A stretch of 50,457 bases of DNA from Hydrogenimonas sp. (GCA_015490295.1 WFYC01000055.1:1-50457); one strand, 5' to 3'. Shown: positions 34,569 to 44,217, counted from the first letter of the stretch. The notes: generated from the letters alone by a model not told the origin. Translations and numbers: made by a program.

Positions 34569-35349
34569 GTTGTTCCTCCTGTTGGGCCTTCTTTATGAAA
34601 GCGTGCAGATCATCGTACTCTCTTTGTGTAAGAAAGCGCGTTTTCCCCTTGGGCAGGTTGTTTAGACTTATGCCCCCGAAGCTTACGCGATGAAGATCGA
34701 GCACCTCTCTGTCGAAATGGGCGAAAAATCGGCGAAGTTCGCGGTTTTTGCCTTCACCGATGGCTACACGGATCTTCGAGTAGTTGGTCCCGTTTTTAAT
34801 GATTTGGTATGCAAAAAACGGGGCGAACTCCATCTCTTCGATTCTACTCTTTTCGTGAGCTCCCTTTTTTCCTCTTATCTTCATGCCGCTTTGCATCGCT
34901 TTTTCCATGCCAGGGGTGATAGAGCCTCTTATTTTCAGGTTGTAAACACGCTCCAGGCTGCTGCGCATCAGCAGATCCGCCACCTTTGGAGAGTCGGTGA
35001 GCAGAAGCAGTCCTTCGCTCGCAAAATCGAGCCTGCCGACCGGTACGAAGTGGGCGAACCGCTTAGGAAGCGAATCGTAAATCGTTCTTCTGCCCACCGG
35101 GTCCTTTTTGGTAACGAGCTCACCCTTGGGCTTGTGGTAGACTAAAACCGTCATTTCGTGCATAGACTTCGGCTTTATCACACGGTCATTCAAAACCACC
35201 TTGTCGTCAGGGCCGACACGATAGGAGAAATCCTTCACCTGCTTGCCGTTTACCTGAACCCTACCCTCCTCTATCAGCCTGTCGGCTTCACGGCGGGAGT
35301 ACTTGGTATAGTGCGAGATAAATTTGTTGAGCCGCATGCCTTCGCTCAT
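34561..35349 (-). CDS. Pseudouridine synthase of the RsuA/RluB family
   Basis: A 262-residue enzyme with an N-terminal S4 RNA-binding domain (MRLNKFISHYTKYSRREADRLIEEGRVQVNGK) and the catalytic Asp in PVGRLDFASEGLLLLT. RsuA/RluB/RluE/RluF enzymes isomerise single uridines in rRNA; the length and KPKGELVTKKDPVGRRTIYD segment fit RluB best (23S position 2605), but the target is not certain. It overlaps kdsD as ATGA. Confidence 0.92.
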   Translation of the reverse strand: MSEGMRLNKFISHYTKYSRREADRLIEEGRVQVNGKQVKDFSYRVGPDDKVVLNDRVIKPKSMHEMTVLVYHKPKGELVTKKDPVGRRTIYDSLPKRFAHFVPVGRLDFASEGLLLLTDSPKVADLLMRSSLERVYNLKIRGSITPGMEKAMQSGMKIRGKKGAHEKSRIEEMEFAPFFAYQIIKNGTNYSKIRVAIGEGKNRELRRFFAHFDREVLDLHRVSFGGISLNNLPKGKTRFLTQREYDDLHAFIKKAQQEEQRD

Positions 35350-36332
35350 CTTTTTATCCCCGCTTCCACAAGGTCGTGAAGATGCAGAACGCCTTTTACG
35401 CGGCCGCTATCGTCCACTATGGGCAGAAGCTGTATCTTGTGGTTCTCTATCATCTCGAGGGCTTCTGAAGCGAGCATCCTCTTGTTTCTACAGGTTTTCG
35501 GGTTTCTGTTGGCGTACCTGATAGCTTCACTCTCGAGCGAAAAGCTGCTGTCCATAAGGGCGCGCCTGACATCGCCGTCGCTGAGTACCGCTACCAGCCT
35601 TCCCTCTTCATCCTCTATCAAAACGTTTCCGAGCCTTCCTTCGCTCATCACCACCACAGCCTCTTTAAGAGAGGTTTCCGGCGATATGACGGGCAGGTTT
35701 TCGCGCCTCATGAGATCTTCTATCTTCACAAAAAGACGTTTGCCCAGAGAGCCTCCGGGATGGAAAGATGCAAAATCTTCGGCCCTGAAATCTCTCTTTT
35801 TCATCAGTGCTACAGCCAAAGCGTCGCCGAGCGCCATTGTCAGGGTGGTGGAAGAGGTCGGTGCAGCCCCAAGCGGGCACGCCTCTTTTTCAACCTTTAT
35901 CGAAAGAGAGATATCCCCGTATTTTGCCAGTGTAGACTCACTCTCGCCCGTCATGGCTATGAGGGGGATATCGAAGCGCTTTATATGCGGGAGTATCTTT
36001 ACCAGCTCCTCGCTCTCTCCGCTGTAGCTTATGGCTATCACCAGATCGTCAGGGCCTATCATACCCAGATCGCCGTGAAGCGCCTCGGTAGGGTGGATAA
36101 AAAAGCTGGATGTGCCTGTACTCGCAAGCGTGGCCGCGATTTTGGCCCCCACAAGGCCCGACTTTCCAACTCCCGTGACGATACACTTTCCCTTTATTCC
36201 GTAGATGAGCTCTACCGCTTTGTCAAAACTCCCGTCAAGACCCTTTGCAGCACCCAGCAGCGCCTGCGCCTCGGTTTCGAGTACCTCTCGGGCAACGGCA
36301 AGCATATTGCCGCTCTCTTTTTCTCTCTTCAT
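35346..36332 (-). CDS. kdsD: Arabinose-5-phosphate isomerase (KdsD/KpsF family)
   Basis: A 328-residue protein with a sugar isomerase (SIS) domain (GKCIVTGVGKSGLVGAKIAATLASTGTSSFFIHPTEALHGDLGM) followed by two CBS domains (LMRRENLPVISPETSLKEAV and RMLASEALEMIENHKIQLLPIVDD). It makes D-arabinose-5-phosphate from ribulose-5-phosphate for the LPS sugar Kdo. The start is uncertain: 36332 follows GAGGCGAAGAGAGA, but in-frame ATGs at 36368, inside the end of rnj, and 36305 are possible. Confidence 0.93.
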   Translation of the reverse strand: MKREKESGNMLAVAREVLETEAQALLGAAKGLDGSFDKAVELIYGIKGKCIVTGVGKSGLVGAKIAATLASTGTSSFFIHPTEALHGDLGMIGPDDLVIAISYSGESEELVKILPHIKRFDIPLIAMTGESESTLAKYGDISLSIKVEKEACPLGAAPTSSTTLTMALGDALAVALMKKRDFRAEDFASFHPGGSLGKRLFVKIEDLMRRENLPVISPETSLKEAVVVMSEGRLGNVLIEDEEGRLVAVLSDGDVRRALMDSSFSLESEAIRYANRNPKTCRNKRMLASEALEMIENHKIQLLPIVDDSGRVKGVLHLHDLVEAGIKR

Positions 36333-36357
36333 TCTCTCTTCGCCTCTTTCACGGCTC

Positions 36358-38397
36358 TTAAACGACATAGATGGTAGGCACGATCAGCGGGTAGCGCTTC
36401 ATTTTTCTGAGCACATGTTTTCTCACAGCCTGCCTTATATCGTTCTCGATCATTCTGGTGTCGAGCTTCTCTGCCTCCTTCTGGTGTGCCATATATGTCT
36501 CTATTATAGCCTCTATCTCCTTGGCGAACCTCTTGTCCTCTTTGTCCGCGACTATCCCGAAACTGCTTACCCTCGGGTGTCCTACAAGCTTGTGCGTATT
36601 CTGGTCTATCTGCGCGACGATCATTATGATGCCCTCTGTGGCCAGTTTCTGGCGATCGAGAACAATGTCGTTCTCAATCTCTATATTCGCCTGGTTGTCT
36701 ATATATGTCTTGCCGGTCTTGATCGTCTTGACCTTCTTGAGATACCTGGGCGTTAGCTCAACCTGGTCGCCGTCGCTCATAAGAAGAATGTTCCTCTCGT
36801 CTACACCGCATGAGACCGCCGTCTTCGCGTGCCTTGCGATGTGGTTGTACTCGCCGTGCACCGGAAGGAAGAATTTGGGCTGTGTGAGTCTCAGCATCAG
36901 TTTCTGCTCCTCCTGCGCGGCGTGACCGGAGACATGAATCTCGCTGAAGTCCTGATAGGCGACGGTGGCTCCCGCGCGAACCAGATGGTTCATTATGCGC
37001 GAAACACTCGCCTCGTTCCCGGGAATCGCCTTGGCCGAAATGATAATCGTATCGGAGGGCTTTATCTTTATGTGCCGATGCTCGTCCGTCGCCATTCTAA
37101 AGAGTGCGCTCATCGTCTCGCCCTGGCTTCCGGTAGTCACTATGAGTACTTCGTTATCGTTGTACCTGGTCACTTCGTGGGCATCTATAAAGATATCTTC
37201 CGGAATATCTATATAGCCGAGCTGTCTTGCGGTTTCGAGGTTACGCTCCATGGAGCGGCCTATAACCGCCACCTTGCGGTTGTACTTTATGCCGTGCTCT
37301 ATCGCCTGGTAGACCCTGTGTACGTTGGAAGAGAAGGTCGACATGATTACGCGCCCCTTCGCTTTCGCGAATAGGTGGTCGAATGTGGGGCCGACCGTCT
37401 TTTCACTTCTCGTGATACCGCCCTTGTGGGAGTTTGTACTGTCGGACAGAAGGCACAGAACCCCCTTCTCGCCATAATAGGCGAGCCGCTGTAGATCGGC
37501 CGGGTAGTCGTCGACGGGTGTATGGTCGATCTTGAAGTCACCTGTGTGTATTATGACTCCCGCCGGGGTCGTTATCGCCAAAGAGGAGGCGTCTATGATG
37601 GAGTGGGTCATATGTATCCACTCCACCTCGAAATCCCCGATTTTTATGGGCTTTCTCTTCTCTATGAAACGAAAATAGCTCTTGTCGTTTTTGAGTCCGT
37701 GTTCGTCGAACTTGTTGGCGATCATACCCAGGGGCAGGGGAGTACCGTATATGGGGAACTTCAGCTCTTTGAACAGATAGGGGACCGCTCCGATATGATC
37801 TTCGTGCGCATGCGTGATTACGATTCCGTCGATCTTATCCTTTATCGCGTGCAGATAGCTGAAGTCGGGAACCAGAATGTCGACACCGTGCATATCTTCC
37901 GTCGGGAAGCTCATGCCCACATCAATTACTATGGCGCTGTTTTCGGTCTCAAGTACCGCAATGTTGCCGCCGATTTCACCAAGGCCGCCAAGAGGGGTGA
38001 AGCGTACGCGCGCCTTGTTGCTCATATCGATTTTGGCAGCTGTATCGAGGCGCTCTTTATGAACCTCTTTGTTTGCGGCTATAGCCTGGTTTATATCCGT
38101 ATAAACCCCGTCTGCGCTACGTTTTACGTTCGCAGGAGTTTTGTAGTGAGACTCCGGATTGCGGCCGTTGCCACGTCCTCTGCCCCTCTGTCCGCCCCGG
38201 TTGCGGGAGTTGCCGCCCCGTGGCCGGTTTCTGCCGCCTCCCTGCTGATCCTGGCTGCGCTGCTCAGGACGCCTCTCCGACTGTTTCTGCCCTCCGCCCT
38301 GTGCTCTTCTGGACCGGCGGTTACCGCTCTTTTGCGCTCCTCCGCCCTGATCGTTTCGAGACTGGTTTCCCCGGTTTTCGTTCTTTTTCTCTTCCAT
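36358..38397 (-). CDS. rnj: Ribonuclease J
   Basis: A 679-residue metallo-beta-lactamase/beta-CASP nuclease with endo- and 5'-exonuclease activity, the main mRNA decay enzyme in this phylum, which lacks RNase E. The metal motif HxHxDH is at about 196-201 (THAHEDHIG), then GDFKIDHTP, VTTGSQGE and LPVHGEYNH. The first 125 or so residues are a disordered Gly/Arg/Asn/Gln-rich extension, as in Helicobacter pylori RNase J. The ATG at 38397 follows AAGGTGA; an in-frame GTG lies at 38406. The start overlaps the end of rsmA by 77 bases. Confidence 0.95.
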   Translation of the reverse strand: MEEKKNENRGNQSRNDQGGGAQKSGNRRSRRAQGGGQKQSERRPEQRSQDQQGGGRNRPRGGNSRNRGGQRGRGRGNGRNPESHYKTPANVKRSADGVYTDINQAIAANKEVHKERLDTAAKIDMSNKARVRFTPLGGLGEIGGNIAVLETENSAIVIDVGMSFPTEDMHGVDILVPDFSYLHAIKDKIDGIVITHAHEDHIGAVPYLFKELKFPIYGTPLPLGMIANKFDEHGLKNDKSYFRFIEKRKPIKIGDFEVEWIHMTHSIIDASSLAITTPAGVIIHTGDFKIDHTPVDDYPADLQRLAYYGEKGVLCLLSDSTNSHKGGITRSEKTVGPTFDHLFAKAKGRVIMSTFSSNVHRVYQAIEHGIKYNRKVAVIGRSMERNLETARQLGYIDIPEDIFIDAHEVTRYNDNEVLIVTTGSQGETMSALFRMATDEHRHIKIKPSDTIIISAKAIPGNEASVSRIMNHLVRAGATVAYQDFSEIHVSGHAAQEEQKLMLRLTQPKFFLPVHGEYNHIARHAKTAVSCGVDERNILLMSDGDQVELTPRYLKKVKTIKTGKTYIDNQANIEIENDIVLDRQKLATEGIIMIVAQIDQNTHKLVGHPRVSSFGIVADKEDKRFAKEIEAIIETYMAHQKEAEKLDTRMIENDIRQAVRKHVLRKMKRYPLIVPTIYVV

Positions 38398-39202
38398 CAA
38401 TATCACCTTGCAAAATAGATTTTAGGTGGTGATAGAGGGATGTTTCCACTTCATGAGGACGGACCGAAGAGCCCAGGCCCAAAGAAGCCAGTGCGCCGTT
38501 TACATCTTTTTTGTCGAACCTGGACGAAAGGTTTTTTGCCAGAGTCTTTCTCGGCTGCTTGAAAGCCGTTTTCAAAAAATCTTCAAACTCCGGATCGTCG
38601 AGCAAACTCTTTTTCCGAATCTGAAGTACCGACGACATCACTTTGGGAGCCGGAACGAACGCTTCCGGAGGAACATCGAAACAGATATCTACCTCCGCAC
38701 AGCTCTGAGCCAGAACCGAAAGAGCACAAAACTGTTTTTCTCCCGATTTCGCACTGAATTTTTCGGCCACCTCTTTCTGAACCATGACCAGCATGCTTTT
38801 GCAGTTTGGGTCTTTCAGTGCTCTCAAAATGATATTCGTAGCAATGTAATAGGGCAGGTTCGCGACCAGATGGTACGGTCGGTCAACCAGACTATTTTGC
38901 TTCCAGTGGTCCAGAACATCCGTACAGTGGAGCCTGAATCTTCCATTTTCCATAGAAGATTCAAACTTTCTGCGCAGATGTCCGCATAGATCTTTGTCCA
39001 CCTCATAAGCGGTGACATCCTTAATCTTGACCAGATAACCGGTCAAATCACCTAACCCAGGTCCAATCTCGACCACTTCCAGGTCGTCATTGGGCATCGA
39101 TTCGATGATCTTGTGCAGTACCGTTTCATCTTTCAGGAAATTCTGGCCAAACTTTTTTTTGGCGATCTTTTCACTTTTTTGATGAAAATTAGGCTTTATC
39201 AT
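38321..39202 (-). CDS. rsmA: 16S rRNA dimethyladenosine transferase
   Basis: A 293-residue methyltransferase that dimethylates the two adjacent adenosines at the 3' end of 16S rRNA. Motifs are KKFGQNFLKD at the start, VVEIGPGLGDLTGYL (SAM site), VANLPYYIATNII (NLPY catalytic motif) and VPPEAFVPAPKVMSSVL. The last 26 or so residues are a basic tail (REKERKPGKPVSKRSGRRSAKER) read from the same DNA that encodes the beginning of RNase J in another frame. It is the first gene of a six-gene operon. Confidence 0.95.
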   Translation of the reverse strand: MIKPNFHQKSEKIAKKKFGQNFLKDETVLHKIIESMPNDDLEVVEIGPGLGDLTGYLVKIKDVTAYEVDKDLCGHLRRKFESSMENGRFRLHCTDVLDHWKQNSLVDRPYHLVANLPYYIATNIILRALKDPNCKSMLVMVQKEVAEKFSAKSGEKQFCALSVLAQSCAEVDICFDVPPEAFVPAPKVMSSVLQIRKKSLLDDPEFEDFLKTAFKQPRKTLAKNLSSRFDKKDVNGALASLGLGSSVRPHEVETSLYHHLKSILQGDIDGREKERKPGKPVSKRSGRRSAKER

Positions 39203-39278
39203 ACTGAAACTTTTCTTAAAAAGAGATTACATTTTTAAAGAATGCTTAAACTTTTCGTCACTTCGTGCCGGTTTGCGC

Positions 39279-39284
39279 TATAAT
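39279..39284 (+). promoter_or_regulatory. -10 box for hisF
   Basis: GCTATAATTT at the centre of the divergent rsmA-hisF interval, giving a leader of about 100 bases that includes a six-base-pair hairpin at 39310-39325. No run of His codons is present, so the leader is not a classical his attenuator. Confidence 0.5.
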
Positions 39285-39391
39285 TTGGCAAACATTATAC
39301 CAGTTTCGTCCCTGTATGCACAGGGCGCAGCCGCCAGTCGGTTTCAGCTCATGGGCCGGCCGTGCGTTATACAGTCCATGTATGAAAGAGA

Positions 39392-40159
39392 GTGGAGTTG
39401 GAAACATTTGCAAAACGTATCATCCCGTGTCTGGACGTCAAAGACGGACGCGTTGTCAAGGGTGTCAACTTCGTAGGCCTCAAAGACGCCGGCGATCCGG
39501 TAGAGGTTGCCAAACGCTACAACGATGAGGGTGCGGACGAAGTGACGTTTCTTGACATAACGGCAAGCCACGAAAACCGCGACACGATTGTACATATCGT
39601 GGAAGAGGTCGCGAAAGAGGTCTTCATACCTCTCACAGTCGGTGGAGGAATAAGAAAGCTTGACGATATATATGCACTTCTGAATGTCGGTTGCGACAAG
39701 GTAAGTGTCAACTCGGCCGCAATAAAGCGTCCGGAGTTCATCGATGAGGGGGCCAAACGGTTCGGCTCGCAGTGTATCGTAGTAGCGATCGACGCCAAAC
39801 GTAAGGCACCCGGCAGATGGAACGTATTTATAAACGGCGGGCGTATCGATACAGGTATCGATGTTCTGGCATGGGCAAAAGAGGTTGTAGATAGAGGCGC
39901 GGGAGAGATACTGCTTACCTCCATGGATGCCGACGGAACCAAAGCGGGTTACGACAACGAGTTGAACCATGCAGTCAGTTCAAGCGTCAACGTTCCTGTC
40001 ATCGCCAGCGGCGGAGCGGGCACGATGGAGCACATAAAAGATGCATTCGTGTCCGGTGCTGATGCGGCACTCGCAGCCTCCATCTTCCACTTTAAAGAGA
40101 TAGAGATCATGGATCTCAAACACTATCTTCGACAACACAACATACCGGTGAGGCTATGA
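39392..40159 (+). CDS. hisF: Imidazole glycerol phosphate synthase, cyclase subunit
   Basis: A 255-residue TIM-barrel protein that, with the glutaminase HisH, makes imidazole glycerol phosphate and AICAR in histidine synthesis. The two catalytic aspartates are in [15 protein letters not shown] and [27 protein letters not shown] and [11 protein letters not shown] are phosphate-binding loops. The start is GTG at 39392 or TTG at 39398; no ATG is available. Its TGA overlaps the next ATG. Confidence 0.95.
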   Translation: MELETFAKRIIPCLDVKDGRVVKGVNFVGLKDAGDPVEVAKRYNDEGADEVTFLDITASHENRDTIVHIVEEVAKEVFIPLTVGGGIRKLDDIYALLNVGCDKVSVNSAAIKRPEFIDEGAKRFGSQCIVVAIDAKRKAPGRWNVFINGGRIDTGIDVLAWAKEVVDRGAGEILLTSMDADGTKAGYDNELNHAVSSSVNVPVIASGGAGTMEHIKDAFVSGADAALAASIFHFKEIEIMDLKHYLRQHNIPVRL

Positions 40160-40743
40160 TCGTCTCAGCCGGAAACAATGAAACATTTCCTTTTGCCGTG
40201 CCTATCGGCATAGGCCTCTGTGAGAGTGCCGTAAACCTTACCCGTCTCGTATTGATGCAACCACCGGAGTTCCTGCTTTTCGTCGGTAGCGCCGGCACAT
40301 ATGGAAGGCATGAGATCTTTGACATAGTCGAGTCGAAAGCCGCATGCCAGATAGAGCTTTCATATCTGCAAAAGAAAAGCTACACCCCTCTACAGGACAA
40401 CCTGATCGTCTCCGATCAGAATGTTTCACGTGAAACCCCAATCTTCACTCTCTCTTCGGGGGAGAAGCCGTCGATAGTCAACTCGAGCAACTATATATCC
40501 ACGGATATAGAGCTTGCAGGGAAGCTCAACAGGCTCGGAATCGGGCTTGAGAATATGGAGTTTTACTCCGTGATGGTGGTCGCTCAAAGATTTCAGATTC
40601 CATGCGGCGGCATTTTCGTTATAACCAACAGATGTGACGAAAATGCACACAGCGACTTTGTCAAAAACCATGAAAAGGCGATGTATCGTCTTGTCAAACA
40701 TTTGCAGAAGAGGGTACCCAATCTTGAATCCTTCTATACTTGA
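40156..40743 (+). CDS. Nucleoside phosphorylase superfamily protein
   Basis: A 195-residue protein with weak but recognisable PNP/MTA nucleosidase features: [26 protein letters not shown] as the phosphate/ribose loop, and [27 protein letters not shown] near the C-terminus, where EME contacts the ribose in the family. It is shorter than standard nucleosidases (about 230 residues). The substrate is unknown; purine nucleosides or futalosine-type compounds are possible. It is coupled to hisF by ATGA and runs into rlmN. A parS-like 16-mer lies within it. Confidence 0.7.
   Translation: MIVSAGNNETFPFAVPIGIGLCESAVNLTRLVLMQPPEFLLFVGSAGTYGRHEIFDIVESKAACQIELSYLQKKSYTPLQDNLIVSDQNVSRETPIFTLSSGEKPSIVNSSNYISTDIELAGKLNRLGIGLENMEFYSVMVVAQRFQIPCGGIFVITNRCDENAHSDFVKNHEKAMYRLVKHLQKRVPNLESFYT
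40422..40437. promoter_or_regulatory. parS-like ParB binding site, 15 of 16 bases
   Basis: TGTTTCACGTGAAACC differs from the canonical parS TGTTTCACGTGAAACA only in the last base. It lies inside the nucleoside phosphorylase-like gene, where it encodes NVSRET. A perfect copy is 1.7 kb away. Confidence 0.75.
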
Positions 40744-41788
40744 TTATACACAGGAAGAGCTCGAAAAACTTTTCCCGCCTAAATTCCGTGCCAAACAGAT
40801 TTACAACTGGGTTTACCAGCACCACATAGATGACTTTATACAGATGGAGAATCTGCCGAAAAAATTGCGATCCGAAATAGCAGAGAACTATAGACTCTCT
40901 CCACTTACTATAGTCCGAAAAGAGCAAAGTAGTGACGGAAGTATCAAATATCTGTTTCAACTTGAAGATGGCCATACAGTCGAATCGGTTCTATTGAAAA
41001 TGAAAGATGAAGAGTATGATGAGAGTGGAGAGCTGCTGCACCATGCGAAATATACGGTCTGTGTCTCCAGCCAGGTAGGGTGTAAGGTGGGATGCACATT
41101 CTGTCTAACTGCAAAGGGAGGCTTCGTCAGGAATCTTACAGCAGGCGAGATAGTAGGGCAGGTTCTTGAAATCAAAAAAGAGAACAACATCGCAAGCAAC
41201 CGGCGTGTCAATATTGTCTATATGGGTATGGGTGAACCGCTCGACAATCTTGACAACCTTGCCAAAGCGATAAAGATATTTTCGAACGAAAACGGTCTCA
41301 GTATCTCTCCGAAGAGACAGACTGTGTCAACAAGCGGCATCAGTACGAAGATCAAAAAGCTCGGTCAAATGGAGCTTGGTGTGCAGTTGGCAATAAGTCT
41401 GCATGCCGTTGACGATGAGTTAAGAGAGAAGCTCATTCCGATGAACAGAGCTTACAATATTGCCTCTATAATAGAAGCCGTCAAAGAGTTTCCTGTAAAT
41501 ACTAGAAAAAGAGTCATGTTTGAGTATCTTGTCATTAAAGATGTAAATGATGATGTAAATAGTGCCAAGAGACTCATAAAGCTTCTCGAAGGTATAAAAG
41601 CGAAGGTCAATCTGATCTACTTCAACCCTTACCCAGGAACCTCTTATGAAAGGCCTACAGAGCAGAGTATGAGACGTTTTCAGGAGTATCTGCTTCAAAG
41701 AGGGGTGCTTTGTACGATTCGTGAATCTAAAGGCATCGACATCAGCGCAGCGTGTGGCCAGCTGCGGGAACAGGAGATGACAACATGA
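40724..41788 (+). CDS. rlmN: 23S rRNA (adenine2503-C2)-methyltransferase (dual tRNA/rRNA)
   Basis: A 354-residue radical-SAM enzyme. The cluster motif CxxxCxxC is in [28 protein letters not shown] binds SAM; the methyl-carrying Cys is in ISAACGQL near the C-terminus. It methylates A2503 of 23S rRNA and A37 of some tRNAs. The TTG at 40724 is chosen for the AGAGGG upstream and because the fold starts there; the open frame continues upstream within the previous gene. It overlaps the following microprotein gene as ATGA. Confidence 0.93.
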   Translation: MNPSILDYTQEELEKLFPPKFRAKQIYNWVYQHHIDDFIQMENLPKKLRSEIAENYRLSPLTIVRKEQSSDGSIKYLFQLEDGHTVESVLLKMKDEEYDESGELLHHAKYTVCVSSQVGCKVGCTFCLTAKGGFVRNLTAGEIVGQVLEIKKENNIASNRRVNIVYMGMGEPLDNLDNLAKAIKIFSNENGLSISPKRQTVSTSGISTKIKKLGQMELGVQLAISLHAVDDELREKLIPMNRAYNIASIIEAVKEFPVNTRKRVMFEYLVIKDVNDDVNSAKRLIKLLEGIKAKVNLIYFNPYPGTSYERPTEQSMRRFQEYLLQRGVLCTIRESKGIDISAACGQLREQEMTT

Positions 41789-41877
41789 GCTACACAGATT
41801 ACGCACTTATACTCTTTTTGATCCTTGTAACGGTTGTGGGGATAGGTGGGTTTATCATCGCTAACAGAGAGGATTGA
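41785..41877 (+). CDS. 30-residue single-pass membrane microprotein
   Basis: The sequence encodes [20 protein letters not shown] followed by [10 protein letters not shown]: a short polar start, one membrane helix of about 20 residues and a charged end. The ATG overlaps the rlmN stop (ATGA), as at many real junctions in this window, and GGAGATGACAAC provides a ribosome binding site inside the end of rlmN. Its last 17 bases overlap the end of the convergent RluD-like gene. No family is recognised; it resembles in form the small accessory subunits of membrane complexes. Confidence 0.6.
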   Translation: MSYTDYALILFLILVTVVGIGGFIIANRED

Positions 41878-42793
41878 CCCGTAATGATGGGTCTGCTATT
41901 TTCGACCTGTCTTTCTCGAAATCAATTTTGGAACTGAATGCATACTCGATACCTCCATACTCAAATTTCAACTCCTGTGCATGTAGCATAAGCCTGGATG
42001 CTCCCATCAATTTCAGCCTCTCCTCATCACTCAACTGTCGGTCAAGATAGGAGATGGCCGCCTCTGTAGACGCTCCGTATATCGGATCGCCGAGGATTGG
42101 ATGTTTCACGTGAAACAGATGGATTCGTATCTGATGCTGGCGGCCTGTATGGGGCACAGCCTGCAGCAGGGTGGCATCGAGCCGCTTATCGTATCGTAAA
42201 GGCTTGAAATATGTGAGTGACGGTTTTCCATTCGGGTCGATTAGCATTTTAAGCTTTATCGCTGAGTGATCGGAATTTCTGGCAATAGGCGCATCCACAT
42301 GAAACGGCTTAGTGAGTTTGCCTCGAACCCATGCAAGGTAGCTCTTTTTCACGCTGCGCGACTCGAACATCATCTTGAGTCGCTTTTCGGATTTTTTGGT
42401 GCGGGCGGCGAGAACGAGCCCACTCGTCTCCATATCGATACGGTGAATATTGTTTGCATCTTTTCCATAATAGTGGCGGATCTCATCAAGCAGGGAGTAG
42501 GGCGTTTTGTGCGTTTTGGGATGTACAAGAAGACCGCTCGGTTTGTCGAAAAGACCGAAATCTGGTGTGGTGAACGTGGGTGCAACGCCTCTCGATTCAG
42601 GCAGGAACTCTTGGACAACTATATCTCCGATGATCTTTTTTCCACTATGTCTGCACACCTCGTCGTTGACAATGAGACGTCGCTTCGCCACGATTTTTTG
42701 TGCTTGTCCCTGAGTAACACCTACATGACGCATAAGAAAAAGAAAAGCGGGCATCTCTTCGTTCAATCTGTAACGAATGTTATGAAACGGCAT
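41861..42793 (-). CDS. RluD/RluA-family pseudouridine synthase
   Basis: A 310-residue enzyme with an S4-like N-terminal region and the RluA-family catalytic block NNIHRIDMETSGLVLAA, where Asp is the nucleophile, followed by HTGRQHQIRIHL and LGDPIYG. It isomerises uridines in rRNA or tRNA; the exact site is unknown. Where relatives usually read IRVHFAHIGHPLLGDP, this protein has IRIHLFHVKHPILGDP, and the FHVKH part is encoded by a perfect parS. It converges with rlmN and the microprotein. Confidence 0.92.
   Translation of the reverse strand: MPFHNIRYRLNEEMPAFLFLMRHVGVTQGQAQKIVAKRRLIVNDEVCRHSGKKIIGDIVVQEFLPESRGVAPTFTTPDFGLFDKPSGLLVHPKTHKTPYSLLDEIRHYYGKDANNIHRIDMETSGLVLAARTKKSEKRLKMMFESRSVKKSYLAWVRGKLTKPFHVDAPIARNSDHSAIKLKMLIDPNGKPSLTYFKPLRYDKRLDATLLQAVPHTGRQHQIRIHLFHVKHPILGDPIYGASTEAAISYLDRQLSDEERLKLMGASRLMLHAQELKFEYGGIEYAFSSKIDFEKDRSKIADPSLRVNPLC
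42102..42117. promoter_or_regulatory. parS: ParB binding site, perfect 16-mer
   Basis: TGTTTCACGTGAAACA, identical to the canonical bacterial chromosomal parS and a perfect palindrome. It lies within the RluD-like gene. By chance such a 16-mer is very unlikely, and a near-perfect copy lies at 40422. Confidence 0.88.
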
Positions 42794-42885
42794 ATTTTTT
42801 CATCCGGTTTTTTACCTCTTTTTAACACTGATTAGAATAAAATCTTAATTAATTATACTCCAAAATATACTCCAAAAGGATGGCA

Positions 42886-44217
42886 ATGGTAGAACGGTAT
42901 GCCCGTGAAGAGATGAAATCGAAATGGACGATGCAGGCGAAATACCAGGCTTGGCTCGATGTCGAGATTGCTGCGGTGAAGGCCTGGAACAGATTGGGTC
43001 TGATACCCGATGAAGATGCTAAAGAGATCGAGCAGAAAGCGTCGTTTGATGTAGATAGGATAGATGAGATCGAAAAAGAGACGCGTCATGATGTCATAGC
43101 TTTTCTGACATCCGTTGCGGAGAGCCTGGGTGAAGAGAGCAGGTGGGTCCACTACGGCATGACAAGCTCGGATACTATTGATACGGCCGTAGCACTTCAG
43201 ATGCGCGAGAGCCTGAAACTGATCATAAAAGATGTAGAGAAGGTGATGGAGACGATCAGGCGGCGCGCAGTGGAACACAAGATGACGCTCATGGTCGGTA
43301 GAAGTCACGGCATACACGGTGAACCGATCACATTCGGCCTCGTGCTGGCGATCTGGTACGACGAGATGAAGAGGCACCTTAAAAACCTACAGGAGACATT
43401 CGAGGTTATAAACGTCGGCAAAGTCAGCGGCGCAATGGGAAACTTCGCACACGCACCGATCGAGCTGGAAGAGTATGTCTGCGAAGAACTCGGACTCAAA
43501 CCGGCCCCGGTGAGCAACCAGGTTGTTCAACGCGACAGATATGCCAGGCTAATGAGCTCTCTGGCACTTGTCGCTTCAACCGTTGAAAAGATCGCTGTAA
43601 ACATAAGACACTTTCAGCGCACGGAGGTTTACGAGTGTGAAGAGTATTTCCACAAAGGTCAGAAAGGGAGCTCGGCTATGCCCCACAAGAGAAATCCGGT
43701 TCTTAGCGAGAACCTTACGGGTCTGGCCAGGATGGTAAGGAGCTACTGCATTCCTGCAATGGAGAATGTTGCTCTTTGGCATGAGCGAGATATAAGCCAC
43801 AGCTCCGTGGAGAGGTTCATACTGCCCGACGCATTCATAACGGCAGATTTTATGCTGATGAGACTTGACGGACTGCTTGACAAGCTTGTCGTCTACCCTG
43901 AAAACATGATGAAAAACCTCAACCTTACAGGAGGGCTAGTCTTCTCCCAAAGGGTTCTTCTCGAGCTGCCGAAAAGAGGGGTTACCAGGGAGGATGCATA
44001 CAAGATTGTTCAACGAAACGCTATGAAGGTGTGGGAAGATCTGCAAAAAGGGAAACCCGCCCTCAACGAGAAAGGAGAGAGTCTCTACCTTCAATACCTG
44101 CTCTCCGACGAGGAGCTTAGAAGCAAACTGAGCGAAGATGAGATTCGCGACTGTTTCGACTACGGTTACTATACAAAAAATGTCGACCGAATTTTTGCTC
44201 GAGTTTTTGACAACTGA
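42886..44217 (+). CDS. purB: Adenylosuccinate lyase
   Basis: A 443-residue fumarase/aspartase-superfamily enzyme acting twice in purine synthesis (SAICAR to AICAR, adenylosuccinate to AMP). The signature GSSAMPHKRNP is present, with TSSDTIDTAVALQ and GRSHGIHGEPITFG as the other substrate blocks. The ATG at 42886 is favoured over the one at 42880 by the spacing from AAAAGG. Upstream, at 42853-42878, a short sequence ATACTCCAAAA occurs twice next to a TATACT box. Confidence 0.96.
   Translation: MVERYAREEMKSKWTMQAKYQAWLDVEIAAVKAWNRLGLIPDEDAKEIEQKASFDVDRIDEIEKETRHDVIAFLTSVAESLGEESRWVHYGMTSSDTIDTAVALQMRESLKLIIKDVEKVMETIRRRAVEHKMTLMVGRSHGIHGEPITFGLVLAIWYDEMKRHLKNLQETFEVINVGKVSGAMGNFAHAPIELEEYVCEELGLKPAPVSNQVVQRDRYARLMSSLALVASTVEKIAVNIRHFQRTEVYECEEYFHKGQKGSSAMPHKRNPVLSENLTGLARMVRSYCIPAMENVALWHERDISHSSVERFILPDAFITADFMLMRLDGLLDKLVVYPENMMKNLNLTGGLVFSQRVLLELPKRGVTREDAYKIVQRNAMKVWEDLQKGKPALNEKGESLYLQYLLSDEELRSKLSEDEIRDCFDYGYYTKNVDRIFARVFDN

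Noticed and set aside
39310-39325. Hairpin in the hisF leader as a histidine attenuator
   Set aside because: No leader peptide with consecutive His codons and no alternative terminator hairpin with a T run were found.
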